The notes beneath the pieces were generated by a model, which saw only the letters and a program-made list of their open reading frames with translations, did no database searches and was not told where the DNA came from. A DNA stretch of 5,681 nucleotides from Deltaproteobacteria bacterium (GTDB lineage Bacteria > Desulfobacterota > DSM-4660 > Desulfatiglandales > Desulfatiglandaceae). The number at the start of each line of letters is the position of its first letter. Positions within the stretch are counted from its first letter, which is position 1. Location: NCBI GenBank assembly GCA_013349725.1, contig DUZB01000234.1:2237-7917 (forward strand). The letters are read 5' to 3'. The translations under genes were made by a program, and so were the position numbers. Shown piece by piece: positions 1 to 5,645 of this stretch.

Positions 1-56
1 TTCACTTTTCACTTTTCACTTTTCACTCTTCACTTTTCACTTTTCACTTTTCACTT
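1..56. repeat. Heptamer tandem array, 8 units
   Basis: Eight head-to-tail copies of TTCACTT (AAGTGAA on the coding strand) fill positions 1-56 exactly. Only the fourth unit differs (C for T at 28). The array may continue beyond the window. The unit nearest glpT provides its final Lys codon AAG and the TGA stop. Every further unit carries GTG and TGA, and because 7 is not a multiple of 3, these fall in all three frames. Change in copy number would not alter GlpT but would change its distance to the next gene. Short heptamer arrays of this kind are scattered between genes in many bacteria; no function is known to me. Confidence 0.95.
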
Positions 57-1136
57 TATAAGCCATCCGTCGGAAAAAAGCCTGGTCCATTGCTTCGGAA
101 AGGCGAGCCAGGCCTGCTCCTTTCCGATCGACTGGTCTTCGAGGACCCTGGCCTTTACAATCTTATCCGCCAGATTAAGCGTCACAATCTTATAACTGCC
201 CAGATCCTCCACCAGCTTGACCCTGGCCTCAACCCTTCCTTCCCCGGGTTCGCCGTGCACTTCCATGTGCATGGGCCGGATTCCAAGCTGCAGTTTCCCC
301 TTGGCTTTGTGCCCTTTTGCCGCGGTTTCCTCGCTCAGGGCAATGCCGGCGCCGTCGATGCGCACCATGTTCCCATCCAGGGAGCATTCCAGAAGATTCA
401 TACCTGGGCTCCCGATGAAATACCCCACGAAACTGTGTCCCGGGTTTTCAAAAAGCTCCTGGGGGGAGCCGATCTGTACAATTTCACCTTCGTACATGAC
501 GGCCACCTGGTCCGCGAAGGTCAGGGCTTCCACCTGGTCGTGGGTCACATAAATAAATGTCAGTTTCAGATGCTCGTGGATCTCTTTAAGCTTGCGCCGC
601 AGGCGCCACTTGAGCTGCGGATCGATGACCGTCAACGGCTCATCGAAAAGGATAGCTGCCACGTCGCTTCGAACCAGCCCCCGGCCCAGGGAGATCTTCT
701 GCTTGGCATCGGCAGCCAGTCCCGCGGCCCTTTTGTTGAGATACGAGGTGAGATCCAGAATTTCCGCTATTTCCATCACCCGTTCTTTGACCTGTTCTTC
801 TCTCATGCCGCGATTTCGCAGAGGAAACGCCAGATTATTGTAAACCGTCATGGTATCGTAGAGAACAGGAAACTGAAAGACCTGGGCGATGTTCCGTTTT
901 TCGGGCGGCAGCGCCGTAACATCCCTGCCGTCGAACAGGACCTTTCCCTTGCTGGGCGTAAGCAGGCCGGAAACGACGTTCAGCAGGGTAGTTTTTCCAC
1001 ACCCTGATGGCCCTAACAGGGCACAGGCGGCGCCGTCTTCCCATATATTCCGGATCCGCTTCAGGGCATAATCCGAGTCTGTTCTGGGTTTTTGTAGATA
1101 GCTGTGCGCGATTTCATTCAGCTCGATACGAGCCAT
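51..1136 (-). CDS. glpT: Glycerol ABC importer, ATP-binding protein GlpT
   Basis: Partner ATPase of GlpS, 361 aa, same MalK-like architecture. Walker A is canonical, GPSGCGKT (42-49). The Q-loop glutamine is Q88 in VFQFPVLYD. Walker B is AILFDE (161-166), and the switch histidine H199 lies in YVTHDQVEA. The signature is lost: LAADA (140-144), followed by KQKISLGRGL, replaces LSGGQQQRxALARAL, and the D-loop reads VID (170-172). A TOBE-type domain follows, with LGIRP at 284-288, ending in DGWLIK. These are the complements of the GlpS defects. The LAADAKQKISLGRGL segment agrees with rhizobial GlpT as I recall it. The start ATG is 9 bp after glpS, with a perfect AGGAGG. The last codon and the TGA stop fall inside the heptamer array at the window edge. 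The name glpT here follows the glpSTPQUV scheme and must not be confused with the E. coli glycerol-3-phosphate antiporter GlpT. Permease genes should follow to the left. Confidence 0.82.
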   Translation of the reverse strand: MARIELNEIAHSYLQKPRTDSDYALKRIRNIWEDGAACALLGPSGCGKTTLLNVVSGLLTPSKGKVLFDGRDVTALPPEKRNIAQVFQFPVLYDTMTVYNNLAFPLRNRGMREEQVKERVMEIAEILDLTSYLNKRAAGLAADAKQKISLGRGLVRSDVAAILFDEPLTVIDPQLKWRLRRKLKEIHEHLKLTFIYVTHDQVEALTFADQVAVMYEGEIVQIGSPQELFENPGHSFVGYFIGSPGMNLLECSLDGNMVRIDGAGIALSEETAAKGHKAKGKLQLGIRPMHMEVHGEPGEGRVEARVKLVEDLGSYKIVTLNLADKIVKARVLEDQSIGKEQAWLAFPKQWTRLFSDGWLIK

Positions 1137-1141
1137 GACAG

Positions 1142-1147
1142 CCTCCT
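1142..1147 (-). promoter_or_regulatory. glpT ribosome binding site overlapping the glpS stop
   Basis: The minus strand reads TAGGAGG-CTGTC-ATG. AGGAGG is a perfect anti-16S match five bases before the glpT ATG, and its first A and G are part of the glpS TAG stop (1148-1146). Ribosomes ending glpS would finish on top of the glpT initiation site, which suits coupled, near-equal synthesis of the two ATPase subunits. Confidence 0.85.
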
Positions 1148-2246
1148 ATCTCAGTCTGTCTTCCGCAGCGCGTCGTGAGGGCGACGCAACCAGTGCTCCC
1201 GCCTCATCGTACACAAAGAAACAAGACGGGCTGACATAAATGGTTATTTCGGCGCCGATCCGGACGGAACGTACGCCGTTTTCCTGAATGACTAATTGAA
1301 ATGTATCGTGGTTGGCATGGATGAACGTTTCCGAACCGTTTATCTCCGCTAATTCCACGGTTGCGGGGATTTCCGTATCTTCCGCACTGCTTCTGGACAT
1401 AAACAGATGATTGGAACGTACCCCGAAAGTATAGTTTCCCGCTTTCAGGGTTTTCATATGGTCCTCCAGCGGCATTTTAATGTTTCGCCCCATTTGAACA
1501 GTGTTTCCTTGAATCGTTCCCGGGAGAAAATTGATGGGAGGATCACTGAAAACCTCGGCAGCCCTGGTGGTGGCTGGAGAATGATAGACCTGGGGGGTAG
1601 AGCCGGTTTGCAGAATGCGCCCTTCATCGATGACCACGATATGGCCCCCCAACATCAGGGCCTCGGTGGGCTCCGTGGTGGTGTAGACGACGATGGCATC
1701 GCGCTGCTCGAAAATCTCCTGAAGTTCAGCACGCAGTTCTTCGCGCAATTTATAGTCGAGGTTCACCAGGGGTTCGTCAAGCAGGAGCAGATCCGTTTCT
1801 TTCACCAGGGCCCGCGCAATGGCAACGCGCTGCTGCTGCCCGCCGGAAAGTTCCGTGGGAAGGCGATCAAGGAAGTTTTCAAGATGAAGCATTTCGGCAG
1901 TCTTACGGACCCTTCGGTCAATTTCCGCCTTTTCCATTTTGGCGATTTTTAAAGGGGAGGCGATATTCTTATAGATAGTCAGGGAGGGATAGTTGATGAA
2001 CTGCTGGTACACCATGGCAATACTTCGTTTTCGAACGGATACCCCCGTAACGTCTTTTCCGTTCGTCCGTATGTTCCCGGTGGTGGGTTTGTCCAACCCG
2101 GCCATCAATCGAAGGAGGGAGGTCTTTCCTGAAAGGGTGCGACCTAAAAGCACATTGCGGGAACCTGACTCAAATTCCAGGTTGATGCCCTGGAGATGTT
2201 TTTCTCCCGCCACTACCTTGCTGATATTTTCAAGAACAAGAGACAT
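1146..2246 (-). CDS. glpS: Glycerol ABC importer, ATP-binding protein GlpS
   Basis: ATPase of the MalK/CUT1 importer class, 366 aa, predicted to sit on the cytoplasmic side of a glycerol permease and to pair with GlpT. Motifs in order: an atypical Walker A GRTLSGKT (35-42), with Leu where the third glycine of GxSGxGK normally stands; Q-loop Q81; a perfect signature LSGGQ (133-137); Walker B LLLLDE (153-158) with D-loop NLD (162-164); and at the H-loop position T191 in YTTTEPTEA where MalK-like proteins have YVTHDQxEA, so the switch histidine is missing. A TOBE/OB-type regulatory domain follows from about residue 240, with GVRSNHL at 275-281. The Walker A and H-loop variants match what I remember of rhizobial GlpS, so they are read as family traits, not damage. 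ATG at 2246 is preceded by AGGAA and AGAGGA. The stop codon TAG lies inside the ribosome site of the next gene. Substrate is inferred from the gene pair and from adjacent glpAB; glycerol-3-phosphate uptake is the alternative. Confidence 0.82.
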   Translation of the reverse strand: MSLVLENISKVVAGEKHLQGINLEFESGSRNVLLGRTLSGKTSLLRLMAGLDKPTTGNIRTNGKDVTGVSVRKRSIAMVYQQFINYPSLTIYKNIASPLKIAKMEKAEIDRRVRKTAEMLHLENFLDRLPTELSGGQQQRVAIARALVKETDLLLLDEPLVNLDYKLREELRAELQEIFEQRDAIVVYTTTEPTEALMLGGHIVVIDEGRILQTGSTPQVYHSPATTRAAEVFSDPPINFLPGTIQGNTVQMGRNIKMPLEDHMKTLKAGNYTFGVRSNHLFMSRSSAEDTEIPATVELAEINGSETFIHANHDTFQLVIQENGVRSVRIGAEITIYVSPSCFFVYDEAGALVASPSRRAAEDRLR

Positions 2247-2300
2247 GGGCTTCCTATCCTCTCATGGGGTTGCTGCCATAGAGATAAAGCCAAAAAAATT

Positions 2301-2329
2301 ATCATATGCTATCTGTTTCACGATTTCAA
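2301..2329 (-). promoter_or_regulatory. Candidate sigma-70 promoter for glpST
   Basis: On the minus strand, TTGAAA (2329-2324) and TATGAT (2306-2301) are separated by exactly 17 bp, five of six consensus bases in each box. The predicted start near 2294 leaves a leader of about 48 bases before the glpS ATG at 2246. The site lies in the 166-bp gap after glpB, so the transporter genes could be expressed apart from glpAB. This is a motif match only. The region is AT-rich, which raises the chance of a false hit. Confidence 0.5.
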
Positions 2330-2352
2330 ACGTTTTATTCTTGCATCAAAAT

Positions 2353-2382
2353 CCTTCGCGTCTTTGCGCCTTTGCGTGAGAC
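2353..2382. repeat. Dispersed TTTGCG-type intergenic repeat, three octamers
   Basis: The plus strand contains three imperfect octamers in tandem, TTCGCGTC (2355-2362), TTTGCGCC (2363-2370) and TTTGCGTG (2371-2378), flanked by CC and AGAC. Repeats of this kind (CTTTGCGTCTTTGCG and relatives) are, from memory, widespread between genes in many bacterial genomes and are often mistranslated as short LTQRRKDAK-like ORFs. Here it lies between glpB and the glpS promoter candidate. An adjoining 5-bp stem (GAGAC 2378-2382 / GTCTC 2390-2394) is too weak to call a terminator. Confidence 0.6.
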
Positions 2383-2412
2383 TTTTTCTGTCTCGGTTTA
2401 TCCGGGCAATTA

Positions 2413-3699
2413 TTACGCTCGCGAAGCGAAAGCCTCCACGGCGGCCCAGGCCGTACTGATGGCCAGCCCCGAACCGCATTTGCTGCGCATCCAGTCCTGG
2501 TGCGCCAGTATGGATCCACAACCGAAAAGATTGTTCAGCGCCGGGTCTCCTTTTTCATTCAATGGTCTAAACAGGTTGTCCACCTCAATCCCCGCCTGAT
2601 TGGCGGGGTGGCCTCTCTGATCAAGAAATTCTTTCCGGTGCCAGTCTTTCCTCTCTCCGGGCTGAAAAACAGGCAAGTCGAACAGCGGTTCCCTGATTTT
2701 ATCCCTGTCGGCCCGAAGCCCACGCGCCCAGAATCTCCCCGTGGCCAGGATGACCCCTTCCGCCCGAAGGCTCTGTTTCTGATCCTTGTTTCCGACGCTC
2801 AGGAGAAAGCCGGCATCGTCCTCTTCCCAGAGTGTGACCCGGTTTGGAACAAAAAATCGGACACCCCTGGCCGACAATCCGCTGGTGAAGGCCTCATTCA
2901 GCCTGAGGCCCGGAACCGAAAGGGGCATCGTGGGAATTTCAAACACCGGCCTGTTCAGTTCCGCGGACAGTTCCTCCACGATTTCGTGCGATCGATTCAT
3001 GCCCAGAACCGCAGGCAGTCCGACCGCCTCGGCATTTTCCAGGAACGGACGGATTTCATGAACCAGTTTTTCCAGGTTCCCCGGAAATTCCATGTCCCGG
3101 GCCATGATATCCCCTGAAACAAGCCCCACTATTTTTTCGCTTCCTGGAAAAACCACATCCGTGCCTCGGATTCCCGGCCATCTGTCGGCCATGGTCTCCG
3201 CAATCTGCACGGCGCTGAAATCAGTCAGGCCTTTGAACCCAACAATCAGGCAGGGCCGCTTTTCCTGGAGGGCCTTAACCCCATGCCACATGGTCTGTGG
3301 AACATAGTAGGTGTATTTGGTGGTTCCCAAGGGGGTCATCACCTCTGAATTCCCGCTGCCGGCCTTCAGGTATGGAAGGCCTTCACTTTTCAGAAACGAG
3401 ACCACTTTTTCCAGGGACCCGGCGATCGCCTCCCTACCGATCCGGGCATAGGGATGATCGGGATGGTCCTTAAAAAGCACCTCCATGGCCGCCCAGGGAT
3501 CCTGCCATCTGGTTCCCGTTTCAACCGGATGAGTGCCTAACAGATCCAGGAGACCACTTGCAAACATGGTGGCTCCCGAGACACCCGTAAGGACGGTGGA
3601 AATGCCCCTCTCTGCGGCGAAAAGCGCTGCGGAAAATCCGGATAAACCGCATCCGATGACCGCTAACTCGCATTCGAGAGGATGGTTTGCACCCTTCAT
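2413..3699 (-). CDS. glpB: Anaerobic glycerol-3-phosphate dehydrogenase subunit B (flavoprotein)
   Basis: Second flavin subunit of the GlpA-GlpB dehydrogenase. In E. coli GlpB carries FMN and passes electrons from GlpA towards GlpC and menaquinone. The 428 residues are close to E. coli GlpB (419 aa). The dinucleotide-binding motif GCGLSG is at 16-21, followed by SGLLDLL (48-54). The conserved VTPLGT-like MTPLGTTKYT is at 121-130. LATGRFWARGL (318-328) with IREPLFDLPV (335-344) aligns with the E. coli LASGSFFSGGL / IREPILGLDV region. The C terminus has the usual NLFGCGSILA and GSGLAISTAWAA flavin-contact segment. ATG is used, overlapping the glpA stop as ATGA. The upstream ribosome site is weak, which fits coupled translation. 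The gene that follows is not glpC but, after a 166-bp gap, an ABC ATPase, so the usual electron-acceptor subunit must be encoded elsewhere or replaced. Assignment is firm; only the electron acceptor is open. Confidence 0.93.
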   Translation of the reverse strand: MKGANHPLECELAVIGCGLSGFSAALFAAERGISTVLTGVSGATMFASGLLDLLGTHPVETGTRWQDPWAAMEVLFKDHPDHPYARIGREAIAGSLEKVVSFLKSEGLPYLKAGSGNSEVMTPLGTTKYTYYVPQTMWHGVKALQEKRPCLIVGFKGLTDFSAVQIAETMADRWPGIRGTDVVFPGSEKIVGLVSGDIMARDMEFPGNLEKLVHEIRPFLENAEAVGLPAVLGMNRSHEIVEELSAELNRPVFEIPTMPLSVPGLRLNEAFTSGLSARGVRFFVPNRVTLWEEDDAGFLLSVGNKDQKQSLRAEGVILATGRFWARGLRADRDKIREPLFDLPVFQPGERKDWHRKEFLDQRGHPANQAGIEVDNLFRPLNEKGDPALNNLFGCGSILAHQDWMRSKCGSGLAISTAWAAVEAFASRA

Positions 3700-5255
3700 G
3701 ATTGCCCCGGTCTTCCGTGGTTTTCCAGATCAAAGGAACCGCAGTACAGGGCTTCTTTGAGCTCCGCCTGCATGATCTGGCTGTGCCAGAGAACGGGGCG
3801 CTCCCCTTTCCATCGCTCCTGCAGAAATTCTTGAAGGCTTTTAAGCCCCTCCGGCCCTTTCAATTGCCCGGTTTCCTGGAGAAACGCCAGGACCCTCTTC
3901 CCGCAGAATGTTCCCTGGCAGGCCCCTTTTCCTACCCGCGACCTGAGTCCGATGGCATTCAGGTCCAGATCCAGATGATGCTCACGAATGGCGCCCACAA
4001 CACTTTCAATGGCGTTTTTCGGGATCAATTCACATTCGCACAGAAGGGTCTCCATCCTGCTCTCCATTCCCCATTTTTTAGGACCGAAGGCGGGTTCCGT
4101 CCACATACCGGAAGGCGTTGAGGGGAGTGGTTCGGTGTGGGTAAGGCATGGCGCCCTGACACCTAATCTTTCACAGACAAGGTCGGCTGTTTTCTCCGCC
4201 ATATACCGGTACGTGGTCAGTTTGCCGGAGGGAACGGTCGCGAAGTTCTCGAGCCCCGCATCCCTGTGATCCAGCAGCAGGAATCCCCTGCTTACGGACC
4301 GGTCATCCAGTTCCGTGTCCATTTTAAGAAGGGGCCTCACGCCGGCATACGCCCGGATGTACCGGATGCCACTCAAGGTGGGGATCATTTTTGAACCCTC
4401 TTCCACAATCAGGTCCACTTCTTCAATGGAGGGCCTGAGGCCTTCCAGCGAATCCACCCGAACAGAGGTCGTGCCAAGGAGAGATACCGTCCCTCCCGGT
4501 ACGAGGATGTCCCCGTCTCCAGGGCTTCTCAGGCGGTTGATAACACGGTTGGCGATCCTGTGCCCTGTTACAAGGAGTGTTCCCTTGGAGTAGAGCATTT
4601 CTATTTTGATTCCGGCCAGGGCAGCCACCTGGGCCACCCAGGCCCCGGCCGCATTGATGATCTGCTCCGGTTCTATGACGGTTTCCCGCCCCGTGCCGGT
4701 ATGGACAAGATGGACAGCTTTGATGCGGTTGTTTTCTTTTTCAAAACCGGTCACTTTGGTGTGGCAAAGAAGACTTGCGCCCAGTTTCTGGGCGTGGGTA
4801 ATATTTTCAAGGGAAAGTCGGAAGGGATCGATGGATGCGTCATCCACGAGATACGCCGCGAAAACCTTGCTGGAAAGGGATGGTTCAAGTTCCCTGGCCT
4901 GTTCAGGCGTAAGACTTTTTGCGGAGATGCCGCATTTGGAACAGAGAAGGGGGAAATCGGCCGCGTATTTCTCGTCATCGCCTTCAACGGCCACAAAGAG
5001 GCCCCCCGTCTTTTCAATGCAGTGGGGAGCGATTTTGTTCAGAATCTCATTTTCTTCACGGCACTCTCTCGCCGCGCCCGGATCCGTAGCCACATAACGG
5101 GCGCCGCTGTGGAGAAGCCCATGGTTCCTTCCCGATGCCCCGGAGTTGATGTCTCCGCTTTCAACCAGGGTGCATTGAACTCCCCGAAGAGCCAGATCCC
5201 TGGCCAGGCCCGTGCCGGTAACGCCGCCTCCAATAATAAGCGCCTGCGTACGCAA
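3696..5255 (-). CDS. glpA: Anaerobic glycerol-3-phosphate dehydrogenase subunit A (FAD and iron-sulfur)
   Basis: Large catalytic subunit that oxidises sn-glycerol-3-phosphate to dihydroxyacetone phosphate at the inner face of the cytoplasmic membrane. The 519 residues run close to E. coli GlpA (542 aa) end to end. An N-terminal FAD Rossmann motif GGGVTG is at residues 9-14 with acidic E32 closing the fold, followed by the family stretch GRNHGLLHSGARY (42-54), VNAAG-like NAAGAW (201-206) and SGKLTTYR (343-350). A C-terminal BFD-type [2Fe-2S] domain carries four cysteines: C406-x-C408 and C446-x4-C451. The tail retains the FLQERWKG segment. The start is TTG: there is an in-frame TAG four codons upstream, no ATG precedes the Rossmann motif, and an AGAGGTG ribosome site sits at a good distance. 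It overlaps glpB by ATGA, so the two are probably translationally coupled. GlpA is distinguished from aerobic GlpD by the C-terminal cysteine domain. No frameshift or missing key residue was seen. Confidence 0.95.
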   Translation of the reverse strand: MRTQALIIGGGVTGTGLARDLALRGVQCTLVESGDINSGASGRNHGLLHSGARYVATDPGAARECREENEILNKIAPHCIEKTGGLFVAVEGDDEKYAADFPLLCSKCGISAKSLTPEQARELEPSLSSKVFAAYLVDDASIDPFRLSLENITHAQKLGASLLCHTKVTGFEKENNRIKAVHLVHTGTGRETVIEPEQIINAAGAWVAQVAALAGIKIEMLYSKGTLLVTGHRIANRVINRLRSPGDGDILVPGGTVSLLGTTSVRVDSLEGLRPSIEEVDLIVEEGSKMIPTLSGIRYIRAYAGVRPLLKMDTELDDRSVSRGFLLLDHRDAGLENFATVPSGKLTTYRYMAEKTADLVCERLGVRAPCLTHTEPLPSTPSGMWTEPAFGPKKWGMESRMETLLCECELIPKNAIESVVGAIREHHLDLDLNAIGLRSRVGKGACQGTFCGKRVLAFLQETGQLKGPEGLKSLQEFLQERWKGERPVLWHSQIMQAELKEALYCGSFDLENHGRPGQS

Positions 5256-5259
5256 TGAA

Positions 5260-5266
5260 CACCTCT
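5260..5266 (-). promoter_or_regulatory. glpA ribosome binding site supporting a TTG start
   Basis: AGAGGTG on the minus strand lies just before TTG (5255-5253), with six bases between GAGG and the start codon. An in-frame TAG at 5267-5265 overlaps this site, so translation cannot begin further upstream, and any later start would remove the FAD-binding motif at residues 9-14. Together these settle TTG as the start. Confidence 0.8.
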
Positions 5267-5366
5267 ATTCTGAAGTAATGGACAAAAACACAGCCCTTTT
5301 GAGACCTTCGTAAACCCTTTTTTCGCACAATCTCTGCGTTACGTTCAGTCTCTGCCGTCACAAGAA

Positions 5367-5383
5367 TGCAACTATCGTTCCAA
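5367..5383 (-). promoter_or_regulatory. Candidate sigma-54 promoter for glpAB
   Basis: The minus strand reads TTGGAACG-ATAG-TTGCA, against the sigma-54 consensus YTGGCACG-N4-TTGCW. The only mismatch among the defined positions is A for C after the GG. The invariant GG and GC are exactly 10 bp apart, as this promoter class requires. The predicted start is about 5356, giving a 5' leader of about 101 bases before the glpA TTG. No comparable sigma-70 pair was found between 5256 and 5420. If real, transcription would need an ATP-dependent enhancer-binding activator bound upstream. Confidence 0.55.
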
Positions 5384-5454
5384 ACTGGAAAGCAGAAATA
5401 AAAGATTCTCGGGAAAGATGACTGTCCCGTAAAAAGTCGAAAATCATCTTTTTT

Positions 5455-5479
5455 CGTCATTCCCGCGAACGCGGGAATC
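5455..5479. repeat. ATTCCC-N8-GGGAAT palindromic repeat, left copy
   Basis: The core at 5459-5478 is itself a hairpin: 9-bp arms ATTCCCGCG / CGCGGGAAT around AA. It fits the pattern ATTCCC-N8-GGGAAT known from Neisseria dRS3 and from similar dispersed repeats in Desulfobacterota. It is the left half of the inner inverted pair of the surrounding element. Confidence 0.85.
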
Positions 5480-5500
5480 CAGGAACATTAACACCTTATA

Positions 5501-5525
5501 GATTCCCGCGTTCGCGGGAATGACG
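5501..5525. repeat. ATTCCC-N8-GGGAAT palindromic repeat, right copy
   Basis: Exact reverse complement of the copy at 5455-5479 (25 of 25 bases), with its own hairpin core at 5502-5521 around TT. The perfect match between the two halves suggests recent origin or maintenance by conversion. Confidence 0.85.
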
Positions 5526-5628
5526 GCCGTGGGGACTTTTTACGGGACCGGGAAAGATAATACCTGCAAAAAAGGGCGATGTCTGAAAACAACTTCGCGG
5601 GCAAAAGAGCTTCAGACTGTAACCGCTC

Positions 5629-5645
5629 CTTTACAGAGTGTAAAG
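5629..5645. promoter_or_regulatory. Perfect 7-3-7 palindrome, candidate operator or activator site
   Basis: CTTTACA-GAG-TGTAAAG is a perfect inverted repeat. A third half-site TGTAA lies at 5618-5622, spaced 8 bases from TTACA at 5631-5635. The dyad looks like a binding site for a dimeric regulator, but I cannot name one; it is not the E. coli GlpR operator, nor a CRP or FNR site. It also overlaps a possible sigma-70 pair on the minus strand (TTTACA 5644-5639, 17 bp, TACAGT 5621-5616), where it would act as an operator. Confidence 0.4.

Larger units (their letters stand above)
5420..5548. mobile_element. Nested inverted-repeat element, MITE-like, no coding capacity
   Basis: Outer arms GTCCCGTAAAAAGTC (5424-5438) and its exact complement (5534-5548) are 15 of 15 identical. 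They enclose a second, 25-bp perfect inverted pair (5455-5479 and 5501-5525) around a 21-base centre. The 10-mer CGGGAAAGAT occurs at 5410-5419 and again at 5549-5558, directly abutting the right outer arm and four bases from the left arm, as expected of a target duplication. There is no ORF of note inside, so it would need a transposase in trans. The four extra bases GACT on the left make the exact ends uncertain. A REP/BIME-type structure is the alternative reading. Either way, a transcript through it would fold into a very stable hairpin. Confidence 0.65.

Noticed and set aside
1..56. Heptamer array as a CRISPR or plasmid iteron array
   Set aside because: Units are 7 bp with no spacers and are low in complexity; no cas or rep gene is nearby.
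90..1007. 305-codon plus-strand reading frame
   Set aside because: It lies wholly antisense to glpT, has no recognisable domain and a Pro/Phe/His-rich composition typical of the reverse of a coding strand.
1146..2246. GlpS as a decaying pseudogene because of altered Walker A and missing switch His
   Set aside because: The frame is intact, the other motifs are perfect, and the partner shows complementary changes; the variants look like family traits.
2262..2279. Two tiny upstream frames before glpS (ATG to TGA, then overlapping ATG-AGA-GGA-TAG)
   Set aside because: They have no ribosome site and a length of three to five codons, as expected by chance.
2378..2394. GAGAC / GTCTC hairpin after glpB as a terminator
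   Set aside because: A stem of only 5 bp with no following T-run on the minus strand is not a credible intrinsic terminator.
2500..3117. 205-codon plus-strand reading frame
   Set aside because: It is antisense to glpB, which matches its family from end to end.
4560..5258. 232-codon plus-strand reading frame
   Set aside because: It is antisense to the conserved FAD domain of GlpA and shows no family motif or ribosome site of its own.
5161..5460. 99-codon minus-strand frame starting inside the inverted-repeat element
   Set aside because: It runs over the sigma-54-like site and into glpA in another frame; its ending mirrors the GlpA N-terminal codons read out of frame.
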